A stretch of 64,000 nucleotides of DNA from Yoonia sp035117555 (GCF_035117555.1 NZ_JAYKPK010000006.1:62001-126000); one strand, 5' to 3'. Positions 31,624 through 40,834 are shown, counted from the first letter of the stretch. Numbers and translations: made by a program. Notes: generated by a model from the letters alone, not told the origin.

Positions 31624-32457
31624 TCAGAGGTCTTGCAAATTGCGGATCAGGGCAGTGGCTGCTTCTTCGTGGCACCGGACACCCAACATACCCGCAGCGA
31701 CACCCTGTTGCGATGGCGGCACCCGCATGCCTGCACTGCCCTGCGCCAAAGCCGCAGGCGAAGGGGTGACCACGACCAAAGATCTGACCAGGGGGTGCAG
31801 CCGGTCAATCATGGCGGCGGTAATGAACAAAGGATCGGTTTGCAGATGGTTTGGTCGCGCCGACCAATCTGCGTCGCTCAACGGATCTGCCGAAAACCAC
31901 AACAACAGACTCTGCCGCCCGATCCGGGTCAGCATCCGCTGCATCTTGTTCACCCAAGCCTCACGCAGAGTCTGCACGATAATTTCGAACCGAACGGGTG
32001 AGATCGCGTGCAACGCCCCAAGCAGGTGGCGGGTAAAGGCGAATTCGGTAAAATCAACCTCGGGGTACAAGGCCTGCAACATCGGCATTGGTCGCAGGAA
32101 CCGATCATTTCGGCGAGGATGCACGGTATAAAGCCGGTTCGACAGATGATTTGCCCCCATGATCTGCACGATTGTCAGCTCTGCCGCATGACACAGGTCC
32201 ATGATCACGGGATCATGGACGAAAGCATCAATCCCGCCATTCACGCAGCCCAGATTAACGCACGGCCGGTCCAAGGCCGCCTCGACCAGCATGGGAAACG
32301 GTGCCTCGATATATTTGCCATAGGTTTCCGTCCCGCCGATAAAGACAATATAAGGCCGGTCCAATGTCCTGCCCGGCCCGCGAAAGAACATCCGCGACGC
32401 ACCATAGCGACAAGGCGGGTAATACAAATTCCCCGGATCAATCAGTTCCTGTCGCAT
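31624..32457 (-). CDS. DUF6473-like hypothetical protein
   Basis: 277 residues (an ATG eight codons upstream is an alternative). The N-terminal YGASRMFFRGPGRTLDRPYIVFIGGTETYGKYIEAPFPMLVEAAL resembles the DUF6473 group of roseobacters. The IVFIGGTETYG strand-turn and VNLGCVNGGIDAFVHD look SGNH/GDSL-hydrolase-like, but no catalytic set was confirmed. Tail-to-tail with the DUF2798 gene and divergent from the 3-hydroxyacyl-CoA dehydrogenase. Confidence 0.6.
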   Translation of the reverse strand: MRQELIDPGNLYYPPCRYGASRMFFRGPGRTLDRPYIVFIGGTETYGKYIEAPFPMLVEAALDRPCVNLGCVNGGIDAFVHDPVIMDLCHAAELTIVQIMGANHLSNRLYTVHPRRNDRFLRPMPMLQALYPEVDFTEFAFTRHLLGALHAISPVRFEIIVQTLREAWVNKMQRMLTRIGRQSLLLWFSADPLSDADWSARPNHLQTDPLFITAAMIDRLHPLVRSLVVVTPSPAALAQGSAGMRVPPSQQGVAAGMLGVRCHEEAATALIRNLQDL

Positions 32458-32615
32458 ACACGCCCCCGCGTTTTCACCCATCGCCGGACAGATTCGTGCA
32501 ATAGTTTTGCCAAATCGCTAATGATCGCCTTTCATTCAAATTTGCAGGAACTGTCCGGCTTGAAGATGGCCCACCCTAGGGCCTATGGTGCAGCTGAAAA
32601 GCTGAGGGAAAAGCG

Positions 32616-33491
32616 ATGGCAATCGAACGTGTGGGCATTGTGGGTGCGGGACAGATGGGCAACGGGATTGCCCATGTCTTTGCCGTGGCGGGATATGATG
32701 TGCTGATGACCGACATCAGCGCCGATGCTTTGGCCGCCGCCCTGGCCCAGATCGACCGGAATCTGGAACGGCAGGTCAGCCGCGAGATCATCACGGCCGA
32801 GACCAAGGCCGAAGCGATGCGCCGGATCAGCTCAACCCAGACGTTGACCGATCTGGGCCGCACCGATCTGATCATCGAAGCCGCGACTGAACGCGAAACG
32901 ATCAAGGCGGCGATCTTCGAAGACCTTGTGCCGCATCTGAAGCCCGATACGATCCTGACATCGAACACATCCTCGATCTCGATCACGCGGCTGGCATCGC
33001 GGACTGACCGGCCCGAACGTTTTATGGGCTTTCATTTCATGAACCCAGTGCCGATCATGCAATTGGTCGAATTGATCCGCGGCATCGCCACCGATGAACC
33101 GACCTTCCGCGCCTGCGAAGAGGTCGTGGGCAAATTAGGCAAGACCAGCACCGCGTCAGAGGATTTCCCCGGCTTCATCGTCAACCGCATCCTGATGCCG
33201 ATGATCAACGAGGCGATTTATACGCTGTATGAAGGTGTGGGGTCAGTGCAATCCATCGATACATCGCTGAAACTGGGTGCCAATCATCCGATGGGGCCGC
33301 TGGAACTGGCCGATTTCATCGGGCTGGATACCTGTCTGGCGATCATGAACGTGCTGCATGACGGGCTGGCGGATACCAAATACCGGCCCTGCCCGCTGCT
33401 CACGAAATATGTCGAGGCGGGCTGGCTGGGTCGCAAGACCAAGCGCGGGTTTTATGATTACCGTGGCGATCAGCCGGTGCCCACGCGCTGA
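32616..33491 (+). CDS. 3-hydroxybutyryl-CoA dehydrogenase
   Basis: 291-residue 3-hydroxyacyl-CoA dehydrogenase (Hbd/PaaH type). NAD motif VGIVGAGQMGNGIAHVFAVAGYDV; active site SNTSSISITRLA, GFHFMNPVPIMQLVELIRG with His and Glu, and NRILMPMINEAIYTLYEGV. Interconverts 3-hydroxybutyryl-CoA and acetoacetyl-CoA with NAD. GAGGGAAAAG precedes the ATG. Probably linked functionally with etfBA; the toxin-antitoxin genes and two DUF genes lie between them. Confidence 0.93.
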   Translation: MAIERVGIVGAGQMGNGIAHVFAVAGYDVLMTDISADALAAALAQIDRNLERQVSREIITAETKAEAMRRISSTQTLTDLGRTDLIIEAATERETIKAAIFEDLVPHLKPDTILTSNTSSISITRLASRTDRPERFMGFHFMNPVPIMQLVELIRGIATDEPTFRACEEVVGKLGKTSTASEDFPGFIVNRILMPMINEAIYTLYEGVGSVQSIDTSLKLGANHPMGPLELADFIGLDTCLAIMNVLHDGLADTKYRPCPLLTKYVEAGWLGRKTKRGFYDYRGDQPVPTR

Positions 33492-33498
33492 ACGATTC

Positions 33499-33534
33499 TA
33501 TGCCTCCGGCGGGGATATTTAAGCTCTGACGATG
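33499..33534. repeat. 36-bp dispersed repeat, copy B
   Basis: 33 of 36 bases match the copy at 24343-24378, same orientation, again abutting the stop of a minus-strand gene. Confidence 0.7.
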
Positions 33535-33537
33535 CGG

Positions 33538-34464
33538 CTATGGCCGGTTTTTGAGGGCGAGCGTCTCGGCCCGCAGCCAGGCCATGAAGGCGCGGGGTTC
33601 CGATAGGCGTGCCTTGATTTCGCTTTGCGCAAAGGTCGGGCCGATCACGGGTTTATGCGGTTTGCCGCAGGCGCGCACGATTTCGTAGATCAGCAGGCTT
33701 TGCCGCAGGGTCGCAGACAGGCGGTTGGCGATATGATACCAGCGCGAATTTGATCCCGGAAAGAACAGCGGTACCACCTGCGCGCCCGAGGTGCGGATCA
33801 TCTTGGAGGTAAAGACGTTCCATTCCGCCTCTTCTGCCGGGCTGAACAGGCTGGGCGAGGAGGCGACGACGCCCGAGGGAAACAGCGCGATCAGCCCATC
33901 CTGTTTGAGATGATCCATCGCGGCGCGCCGCATTTCCACCATGCGGCCCTGCGCATCCGCCTGATGCGGAAACGGTACGGGAATCAGATATTGCGAGGCT
34001 TCCTCATCAATCCCGGTCAGAAAAGCGCGGGTCAGGATCCGGTAATCGGGACGCACCCGGCCAATGAGTTCTGCCAGAATGATCCCGTCGACCAGCCCAT
34101 GCGGATGATTTGCCACCAGCACAACAGGGCCTTGGCGCGGGATATGATCAAGCTGGTCCTGGGGCGTCAGCAGGTCGATCCCCATCACATCAAGTGCGCC
34201 GCGCCAGAATTGCTGGCCGGATTGTTTGCCTTTGGCTTCGAATTTGCGGATCATGCGGATGATCGTGACCTTGCCGGTCATCCATTCCACCGCCTTGATC
34301 AAGGCACGGCGACCGCGACTGTCGAATGTGTTGGAATAGGTCAGGCTCCGCCTGTCGTAGAGTCGCGGTGCAGGCCCGGTCGGGCTGCTGGCAACGGGGG
34401 TGATGATCGGGCTTTCCTTGGTCAAAAGATCGTCCCTGTCAGATCCATGCGGAAGGTCAGTCAC
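33538..34464 (-). CDS. lysophospholipid/1-acyl-glycerol-phosphate acyltransferase family protein
   Basis: 308 residues from a GTG overlapping the HPr stop by 8 bp; further upstream starts exist and the choice is uncertain. A PlsC-type acyltransferase: the NHxxxxD motif is VVLVANHPHGLVDGIILAE, followed by the downstream motif LIALFPSGVVASSPSLFSPAEEAEWN and PLFFPGSNSRWYHIAN. Acyl acceptor unknown; ornithine-lipid or phosphatidate synthesis are possible. Downstream end of the PTS block. Confidence 0.8.
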   Translation of the reverse strand: MTDLPHGSDRDDLLTKESPIITPVASSPTGPAPRLYDRRSLTYSNTFDSRGRRALIKAVEWMTGKVTIIRMIRKFEAKGKQSGQQFWRGALDVMGIDLLTPQDQLDHIPRQGPVVLVANHPHGLVDGIILAELIGRVRPDYRILTRAFLTGIDEEASQYLIPVPFPHQADAQGRMVEMRRAAMDHLKQDGLIALFPSGVVASSPSLFSPAEEAEWNVFTSKMIRTSGAQVVPLFFPGSNSRWYHIANRLSATLRQSLLIYEIVRACGKPHKPVIGPTFAQSEIKARLSEPRAFMAWLRAETLALKNRP

Positions 34465-34726
34465 CTTCACCAAATTTATCCGCCACAAGCGCCGTAATTG
34501 CGGCCAGCAGTTTTTCCGCGTCCGGGCCGCGGGTTTCCACCTCGATAAAGGTCCCGATGGAAGCTGCCAACATCAAAAGCCCCATGATGCTATCGCCACT
34601 GGCCGTTTCGCCATCTTTGCGCACGGTCGCTTCGGCGTCAAAACTTTCCACCACCTCAACCAGTTTGGCAGAGGCGCGGGCATGCAGACCCTTGATATTT
34701 TCGATCTTCAGCTGTGCTGTGGTCAT
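34457..34726 (-). CDS. ptsH: phosphocarrier protein HPr
   Basis: 89-residue HPr. The phosphorylatable His is in IKGLHARASAKLVE (about residue 15), and the HPr-kinase Ser is in TASGDSIMGLLMLAAS (about residue 46). With EIIA, HPr kinase and RapZ beside it, this is the alphaproteobacterial regulatory PTS, not a sugar uptake PTS. Its start overlaps the EIIA stop by four bases. Confidence 0.95.
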   Translation of the reverse strand: MTTAQLKIENIKGLHARASAKLVEVVESFDAEATVRKDGETASGDSIMGLLMLAASIGTFIEVETRGPDAEKLLAAITALVADKFGEGD

Positions 34727-35118
34727 TGGGCCGGGCCGCCATTGTGGCTGTTGATATATTTATGTGCGGCGGCAATCGCAGCCTCTGCCGCATCGGGGAC
34801 AGAGCGTCTGCGCGATTTCGCGAGCTTGATCAGCATCGGCAGATTGGCCCCGTAAAGGATCTTCCGGTTCGCCGGGCTGCAGGCGCGCAAGGACAGGTTG
34901 GACGGCGATCCACCAAACATATCGGTCACGATGATCACCCCTGCCCCGGTATCGACGGCATCGGCGGCATCGCAGATTTCAGCCTGTTTCAGGGCGCGGT
35001 CATCCTCTGGCCCGATGGCCACGCTGACCATACCAGGCTGATGGCCGACGACATGCTCAACAGCAGAAAGATATTCCTGCGCCAAACCACCATGGGCTAC
35101 GATGACAATTCCGATCAA
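34723..35118 (-). CDS. PTS EIIA component, mannose/sorbose family
   Basis: 131-residue EIIA-Man-type domain. The phospho-His lies in IGIVIVAHGGLAQEYLSAV; VIIVTDMFGGSPSNLSL is the second family motif. No EIIB/C partners are present, so it most likely takes part in phosphosignalling. Overlaps rapZ (upstream) and ptsH (downstream) by four bases each. Confidence 0.93.
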   Translation of the reverse strand: MIGIVIVAHGGLAQEYLSAVEHVVGHQPGMVSVAIGPEDDRALKQAEICDAADAVDTGAGVIIVTDMFGGSPSNLSLRACSPANRKILYGANLPMLIKLAKSRRRSVPDAAEAAIAAAHKYINSHNGGPAQ

Positions 35119-36017
35119 GCCTGTCTTTCCTTGCTGGCCAATGTGTCGCGTCGTTCCATCTCTCGGTGACGTTTAGACACATGCCAGCCGTCCTTCGCAA
35201 GGGCTTCTGCCATGCGTTCGGCCATTGTGACGGAACGATGTTGCCCGCCGGTACAGCCAAAACCGATCGACAGATGGCTTTTGCCTTCGTCCTTATGCGC
35301 AGGCAGCACCAGATCGATCAAGGCTTTCACCCGGTCAAAGAAATCCGCGAATCGCGGGTCAGCCGCGACATAGGCCACGACAGCGGCGTCGCGCCCGTCC
35401 ATGCCGCGCAAGGATTCATCCCAATGCGGATTGCGCAGGAAACGGCAGTCAATGACGATATCAAGCCCGCGCGGCAAACCGCGTTTATAGGAAAATGAAT
35501 GTACAGTCACACCCAGATTACGCCCGTCCGGCGTAGCGAACCACCTGTCTACCTCGGCACGCAGGTCATGCGGTGACAGGCCCGTGGTGTCGATCAGCAC
35601 ATCGGCGCGGCTGCGCACCGGCACCAAAAGCTCACGTTCGCGCGCAATGCCCGACAATGGCGGGCCGGCAGGTGCGAGCGGGTGCCGCCTGCGGGTTTCG
35701 GAATAGCGTTTGACCAGTTCTTCTTCTGCGGCATCCAGATACAGCACCTGCATGTCCAGATCGCTGCGCGCAGCGAGCTGATCAATGATCGCGATCAGCG
35801 CATCAGTGCCAAAATCGCGATTGCGCACGTCCAGCCCCAACGCCAAGGGCCGGGCGGGCGGCGGCCCGTCAAGCAGGCGTGGCAGCAAGGACAAGGGCAG
35901 GTTGTCGATCACCTCATATCCCAGATCTTCCAGCGCATTGATCGCCGTGGACCGTCCGGCACCGGACGGGCCGGTCACCAGCACAATCATCGGAAAGCTG
36001 CGGGATTCATCAATCAT
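35115..36017 (-). CDS. rapZ: RapZ-family nucleotide-binding protein
   Basis: 300-residue RapZ/YvcJ family protein. The N-terminal P-loop is VLVTGPSGAGRSTAINALEDLGYEVIDNLP; the C-terminal region is SIGFGCTGGQHRSVTMAERMA with the conserved GCTGGxHRSV signature. In enterics RapZ guides RNase E to the GlmZ sRNA; the target in alphaproteobacteria is unclear. The ATG overlaps the hprK stop (ATGA), with GGAG ahead. Confidence 0.93.
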   Translation of the reverse strand: MIDESRSFPMIVLVTGPSGAGRSTAINALEDLGYEVIDNLPLSLLPRLLDGPPPARPLALGLDVRNRDFGTDALIAIIDQLAARSDLDMQVLYLDAAEEELVKRYSETRRRHPLAPAGPPLSGIARERELLVPVRSRADVLIDTTGLSPHDLRAEVDRWFATPDGRNLGVTVHSFSYKRGLPRGLDIVIDCRFLRNPHWDESLRGMDGRDAAVVAYVAADPRFADFFDRVKALIDLVLPAHKDEGKSHLSIGFGCTGGQHRSVTMAERMAEALAKDGWHVSKRHREMERRDTLASKERQA

Positions 36018-36439
36018 CGGTCGCTCCAGCCGGATTTGAGGATCTGCAGGATCGTTGCAGCGAAATGTGGCCCCGAGATCCGGTTAATCAAGGGAATGTC
36101 GCAGCCCGCGACCCGGGTCAGGCGACGGTCGGGCATGCGGCCTGTTGTGTCATGGTCCAAATCGACGACCAGCGCAATATGGGCCTGCGCCCGCGGCGGT
36201 GCCCGCAGGATACCAGCACCCCAAGCCTCGATCAGCCCGACGATGGTAGGGGGGCAAGAGGCCCGCAGGCGCGCACCATCAGCTTGCACGATCACCCGGT
36301 CATCGGCGACCAGCACACAGCCCAGCGCCATCAGTTGCAAGGCCAGTGCCGATTTCCCGCGCCCGGATGCGCCGATGATCAGCGCCGCATCATCACCCCA
36401 TGCCACGCAGGTGCCGTGCAGGGTCTGGGCATCGGGCAT
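36014..36439 (-). CDS. hprK: HPr kinase/phosphatase, short alphaproteobacterial form
   Basis: 141 residues starting at the ATG placed 6 nt after AAAGG (an ATG two codons upstream is too close to that site). Only the kinase domain is present; the N-terminal domain of Gram-positive HprK is absent, as usual in alphaproteobacteria. P-loop ALIIGASGRGKSALALQLM; VADDRVIV and GLIEAWGAGILRAP follow. Phosphorylates the HPr Ser. It starts 9 bp after the chvG stop. Confidence 0.92.
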   Translation of the reverse strand: MPDAQTLHGTCVAWGDDAALIIGASGRGKSALALQLMALGCVLVADDRVIVQADGARLRASCPPTIVGLIEAWGAGILRAPPRAQAHIALVVDLDHDTTGRMPDRRLTRVAGCDIPLINRISGPHFAATILQILKSGWSDR

Positions 36440-36448
36440 GTTCATCCT

Positions 36449-38170
36449 TTACAAGGGCAGGCCAACGACAAACCTTGCCCCTGCCGGTTCCGATGTCGGG
36501 TCTGCATCTGTCGGGCGGATGTTTTCTGCCCAGATCACACCGCCATGTGCCTCGACAATCTGCTTCGAGATCGCAAGACCAAGCCCGGAGTTATTCCCGA
36601 ATTGCCCGGCGGGCCGTTCGGAATAAAACCGCTGAAAGATTTTCTTGAGAGCACTTTCCGGGATACCGGGTCCGGTGTCTTCGACCACGACCAGCACGCG
36701 GTTTTCGCGGGTCCTGCTCCAGACCCGGATCGAATCACCGTCTTCGCAAAAAGAGATCGCATTGGTGATCAGATTAACAAAGACCTGCGCCAACCGTCCT
36801 TCCAGCCCCTGGATCATGATCGGCGCATCCGGCACATCGGCGATGAAATCGATGCCCTGCTGGGCTGCATCCTTGCCCAGATAATCCACGATATTACGCA
36901 AAGTGGTATTCAGATCAAAGGTTTCTTCGACCTCTTTGACCAATTCGCTGTCCAGTCGTGATGCATTAGAGATATCGGTGACCAGCCGGTCCAGCCGCCT
37001 GACGTCATGTTCGATAATCTCCAACATGCGGCTACGGTGGTCTTCGCGCTGCGCCACCCGCAGCGACCCCACGGCAGAGCGCAGCGACGCCAAAGGGTTC
37101 TTGATCTCATGCGCGACATCGGCGGCGAATTGTTCGTTGCTCTCAATCCGCTCGGACAGGGCCGACACCATCCCGCGCAACGCCCCCGACAGCCTGCCGA
37201 TCTCATCGGGGCGCGCGGTCAGGTCAGGGATACGGACCCTGACAGGCGACATCTTGCGCGCGTTTTTCTGATGACTGGCCTCCGCGGCATGGGCAAGATC
37301 GGCCAGCGGGTTCGCCACGGTAGACGCGAGAACCAGACTAAGCCCGATGCTGACAGCAAGGCCCACCACGAACAGGCGCAACACATCTTCGCGCGCGCGA
37401 CGCACAAAGCTGTCGACTTCGCCAGCGGCAGTGGCGACAGCGATCACACCGATTGCGGCGTTATTATGGATGATCGGCGTCGCGGCGGTAAAGATCGTAT
37501 TGCCTGCAATGTCATGGACGTCCAGAAAAGTGCCGGTCTGCATGGCCTGTGCCACAGCAGTTGGCGACATCGACGACAGGGTCTGATCGACGGCTTGTGC
37601 CGGTTCCAGCTGAAACAGATCCGCAACGCGGGTGCTGATCGCGCCCAGAAAATCGATCATGATTGTGCGTCCGATCTGCGCTTCAAGATCGGCAATCTCG
37701 CTCTGGGTCAGCGTACCCGTTGTGCGGGCAACCAAAGTCGCATCAGGCGCGTAGACCGACACTTCGATGCCGCCGCTTAATGTCAGTCGTGACAGCATCG
37801 CCGCGGGGTCGATCCCATCTGCAGTCGCGAGGTTGACCGGGGGCTGCGCCGGCAATTGCGCCTCAAATACATCGGCGATCAGTTGAGCTTCGCTAATCAG
37901 GCTATTGGCGCGCTGATAGGCCAGACCGTCGCGTGACGAACTTAAAAACAACAGCCCCGCGATCATCAGGATCATCGCGATCAGGTTGAATGTCACAATC
38001 TTGCGCGCGATGGGCGATTTGCGCAGCGCAAAAAGCCCACGCCGCCTGACGGGCCGGTCGCTGACGCCATCCAACCCGATCCAGTCTTCGCCCAAGACGA
38101 CATCAGGTGATTGCACGGCCTTGCGGACCGATTTCAGATCACGCACGTCGATATCATGTGCAGGCGTCAT
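36449..38170 (-). CDS. chvG: sensor histidine kinase ChvG
   Basis: 573 residues. Two transmembrane helices (about 55-75 and 275-295) flank a periplasmic sensor domain. HAMP follows, then the DHp box DVAHEIKNPLASLRSAVGSL with the phospho-His, and an HATPase with VVVEDTGPGIPESALKKIFQRFYSERPAGQFGNNSGLGLAISKQIVEAHGG. Orthologue of the acid/envelope-stress sensor ChvG/ExoS of rhizobia. Same strand as chvI, 3 bp apart. Confidence 0.95.
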   Translation of the reverse strand: MTPAHDIDVRDLKSVRKAVQSPDVVLGEDWIGLDGVSDRPVRRRGLFALRKSPIARKIVTFNLIAMILMIAGLLFLSSSRDGLAYQRANSLISEAQLIADVFEAQLPAQPPVNLATADGIDPAAMLSRLTLSGGIEVSVYAPDATLVARTTGTLTQSEIADLEAQIGRTIMIDFLGAISTRVADLFQLEPAQAVDQTLSSMSPTAVAQAMQTGTFLDVHDIAGNTIFTAATPIIHNNAAIGVIAVATAAGEVDSFVRRAREDVLRLFVVGLAVSIGLSLVLASTVANPLADLAHAAEASHQKNARKMSPVRVRIPDLTARPDEIGRLSGALRGMVSALSERIESNEQFAADVAHEIKNPLASLRSAVGSLRVAQREDHRSRMLEIIEHDVRRLDRLVTDISNASRLDSELVKEVEETFDLNTTLRNIVDYLGKDAAQQGIDFIADVPDAPIMIQGLEGRLAQVFVNLITNAISFCEDGDSIRVWSRTRENRVLVVVEDTGPGIPESALKKIFQRFYSERPAGQFGNNSGLGLAISKQIVEAHGGVIWAENIRPTDADPTSEPAGARFVVGLPL

Positions 38171-38173
38171 GCC

Positions 38174-38875
38174 TTAATCTTCGTTATAACGATACCCAAT
38201 ACCATAAAGTGTCTCAATTGCTGAAAACGCATCATCAGCCTGCCGCATCTTTTTGCGCAGACGTTTGATGTGGCTGTCAATGGTGCGGTCATCGACATAG
38301 ACCTGATCGTCATAGGCCACATCCATCAACTGGTCACGGCTTTTCACAAAGCCCGGACGCTGCGCCAAAGCCTGTAACAGCAAAAACTCTGTCACAGTCA
38401 AAGAAATGTCCTGGCCTTTCCATTTCACGGCATGCCGCAGCGGGTCCATCGTCAACTCACCGCGCACCATGATCTTGGTGTCTTCGGTCTCTTCAATTTT
38501 TTCGCCATTGATGGCATCTTGTCTGCGCAGCAGGGCACGGATCCGTTCAACCAGCAACCGCTGCGAGAATGACTTTTTGACATAATCATCCGCACCCATC
38601 CGCAGGCCCAGAACCTCGTCAATTTCATCATCTTTGGAGGTCAGAAAGATGATCGGTATCTTGGTTTTCTGCCTGAGACGTTGCAGCAGATCCATCCCGT
38701 CCATACGGGGCATCTTGATATCAAGAACGGCAAGGTCAGGCATCCGCTTGTTGAATGCATCCAGCGCACTTTGCCCGTCGCTATAGGTTTCCACCTCGAA
38801 CCCTTCGGCTTCCAACGTCATTGAAACAGAAGCCAGGATGTTCCGGTCGTCATCTACAAGTGCAATTCGTGCCAT
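38174..38875 (-). CDS. chvI: response regulator ChvI
   Basis: 233-residue OmpR-family regulator. Receiver domain with the phospho-Asp in LAVLDIKMPRMDGMDLLQRL, the switch in FLTSKDDEID, and Lys in DDYVKKSFSQRLL. The C-terminal winged helix has FVKSRDQLMDVAYDDQVYVDDRTIDSHIKRLRKKM. Partner of ChvG. Divergent from pckA across 283 bp, an arrangement shared with rhizobia. Confidence 0.96.
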   Translation of the reverse strand: MARIALVDDDRNILASVSMTLEAEGFEVETYSDGQSALDAFNKRMPDLAVLDIKMPRMDGMDLLQRLRQKTKIPIIFLTSKDDEIDEVLGLRMGADDYVKKSFSQRLLVERIRALLRRQDAINGEKIEETEDTKIMVRGELTMDPLRHAVKWKGQDISLTVTEFLLLQALAQRPGFVKSRDQLMDVAYDDQVYVDDRTIDSHIKRLRKKMRQADDAFSAIETLYGIGYRYNED

Positions 38876-39038
38876 GAACGGCTTATCCTCATACGTCGAA
38901 TAAATTTGGCGGTAACTGATGCAGTTTCCCCGTTCCGGGTATCCGAATCAATCCCCAAAAGGTTGAGTAAGGCATTATGCCTTTAGGCGGGTCTGAATAC
39001 TATCCTGCCAGCAGCACAGGCAAAAGCGACCCCCTTGA

Positions 39039-39068
39039 TTGCGCTAACATGCATTTGGTTGCGCTAAC
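39039..39068. promoter_or_regulatory. TTGCGCTAAC direct repeats upstream of pckA
   Basis: Two exact copies of TTGCGCTAAC start 20 bp apart (39039 and 39059), about 90-120 bp before the pckA ATG. GCGCTAAC matches the half-site of LacI-family regulators of central carbon metabolism described for alphaproteobacteria (PckR/CceR type, GCGC-centred palindromes). A role in pckA control is inferred. Confidence 0.5.
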
Positions 39069-39158
39069 GCCTGTAAACCGCACTATCGGCGGCGGAAAGC
39101 TTGATGCTAAGGATCATTATCGCTGGCCAATCTGGCCAATTCAAAAAGGAGCGAACCC

Positions 39159-40757
39159 ATGGACCACGGAACGGTCAACCCGCAGATGAAACTTGACGAT
39201 CAAGGCATCACAGGGCTGGGTTATGTGTATTACAACAGCTCTGAATCCGAATTGCATGATGCGGCCATCGCGGCTGGTGAAGGCGTCACCGGCAAGGGCG
39301 GCAGCCTGCTTGTCACCACCGGCAAACATACCGGCCGGTCACCCAAGGATAAATTCGTCGTCCGTACGCCATCTGTCGAAGACAAAATCTGGTGGGACAA
39401 TAACGCCCCGATGACACCTTCTGCCTTTGACGTGCTTTACGCTGATATGCTGGCCCATATGCAGGGCGGCACCTACCATGTGCAGGATCTGTTCGGTGGG
39501 GCCGACCCGGCACATCGCCTGGATGTGCGTGTGGTGACAGAACTGGCTTGGCACGGGCTGTTCATCCGTCACCTGCTGCGCCGTCCCGATGCGGCAGAGC
39601 TGGCCGGTTTCTCGCCTGAATTCACCATCATCAACTGCCCGACCTTCAAGGCCGTTCCGGCCAGACATGGTTGCCGGACCGAAACCGTGATCGCCCTGAA
39701 TTTTGACAAAAAGCTGATCCTGATCGGCGGCACCGAATACGCAGGCGAGAACAAGAAATCCGTGTTCACCCTGCTCAATTACCTGCTGCCCGAGAAAGGC
39801 ATCATGCCGATGCATTGCAGCGCCAACCACGCGCCGGGCAATCCGGTCGATACCGCGGTGTTCTTTGGCCTGTCCGGCACCGGCAAGACGACCCTGTCGG
39901 CTGACCCAAGCCGTGTCCTGATCGGCGATGATGAACATGGCTGGTCGGATCGTGGCACCTTCAATTTCGAAGGTGGCTGTTACGCCAAGACGATCAACCT
40001 GAGCGCCGAGGCTGAACCCGATATCTACGCCACCTGTTTCAAGCCGCATACGGTGATCGAGAACATGGTGTTCGACCCCGAAACCTTCGAGCTGGATTTC
40101 GAGGATGACAGCCTGACCGCCAATATGCGCTGCGCCTATCCGCTGAACTACATCGCCAATGCCTCGGACACGGCTCTGGGCGGGCATCCGAAGAATATCA
40201 TCATGCTGACCTGCGATGCCTTCGGCGTGTTGCCCCCCATCGCGCGGCTGACCCCCGCGCAGGCGATGTATCACTTCCTGTCCGGCTTTACCTCCAAGGT
40301 CGCCGGGACCGAACGTGGCGTGACTGAACCCGAACCGACCTTCAGCACCTGTTTCGGCGCGCCGTTCATGCCGCGCCGTCCAGAGGTTTACGGCAATCTG
40401 CTGCGGTCGAAGATCGCAAGCCACGGCGCCACTTGCTGGCTGGTCAACACCGGCTGGACCGGCGGCGCCTATGGCACAGGATCGCGGATGCCGATCAAGG
40501 CGACGCGCGCCTTGCTGGCCGCAGCATTGGACGGGACCTTGATCGAAAGCACCTTCCGCAAGGACCCGAACTTTGGCTTTGAAGTGCCGGTGGCCGTCGA
40601 TGGGCTGGATTCGGGCCTGTTGAACCCGCGCTCCACATGGTCTGATCCTGCGGCCTATGACGCGCAGGCAGCCAAGCTGGTGGGCATGTTCAGCGATAAT
40701 TTCGCGAAATATGTGCCGTTCATCGATGAAGATGTGAAAGCAGCCGCAATTGGCTAA
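39159..40757 (+). CDS. pckA: phosphoenolpyruvate carboxykinase (ATP)
   Basis: 532-residue ATP-type PEPCK. The ATP P-loop is FFGLSGTGKTTLSADP; the metal/PEP region is MPMHCSANHAPGN; LIGDDEHGWSDRGTFNFEGGCYAK and GWTGGAYGTGSRMPIKATRALL complete the signature. Converts oxaloacetate to phosphoenolpyruvate, the entry to gluconeogenesis. AAGGAG precedes the ATG. Divergent from chvI-chvG-hprK, linking it to carbon-state signalling. Confidence 0.98.
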   Translation: MDHGTVNPQMKLDDQGITGLGYVYYNSSESELHDAAIAAGEGVTGKGGSLLVTTGKHTGRSPKDKFVVRTPSVEDKIWWDNNAPMTPSAFDVLYADMLAHMQGGTYHVQDLFGGADPAHRLDVRVVTELAWHGLFIRHLLRRPDAAELAGFSPEFTIINCPTFKAVPARHGCRTETVIALNFDKKLILIGGTEYAGENKKSVFTLLNYLLPEKGIMPMHCSANHAPGNPVDTAVFFGLSGTGKTTLSADPSRVLIGDDEHGWSDRGTFNFEGGCYAKTINLSAEAEPDIYATCFKPHTVIENMVFDPETFELDFEDDSLTANMRCAYPLNYIANASDTALGGHPKNIIMLTCDAFGVLPPIARLTPAQAMYHFLSGFTSKVAGTERGVTEPEPTFSTCFGAPFMPRRPEVYGNLLRSKIASHGATCWLVNTGWTGGAYGTGSRMPIKATRALLAAALDGTLIESTFRKDPNFGFEVPVAVDGLDSGLLNPRSTWSDPAAYDAQAAKLVGMFSDNFAKYVPFIDEDVKAAAIG

Positions 40758-40789
40758 AAAGCTGGGTGGGGCATGTCACCCCGCGCCAT

Positions 40790-40817
40790 GCAGCTACCGC
40801 GTTGTGTCGGTAGCTGC
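40790..40817. terminator. hairpin between pckA and TauE/SafE gene
   Basis: A perfect 10-bp stem GCAGCTACCG/CGGTAGCTGC with an 8-nt loop in the gap between convergent genes. It lacks a T-run, so it may be a bidirectional structural end. Confidence 0.5.
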
Positions 40818-40834
40818 AGCACGGATGGCAACCA

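Noticed and set aside
39339..40424. 361-codon minus-strand frame opposite pckA
   Set aside because: Shadow of pckA; no ribosome-binding site or family match.
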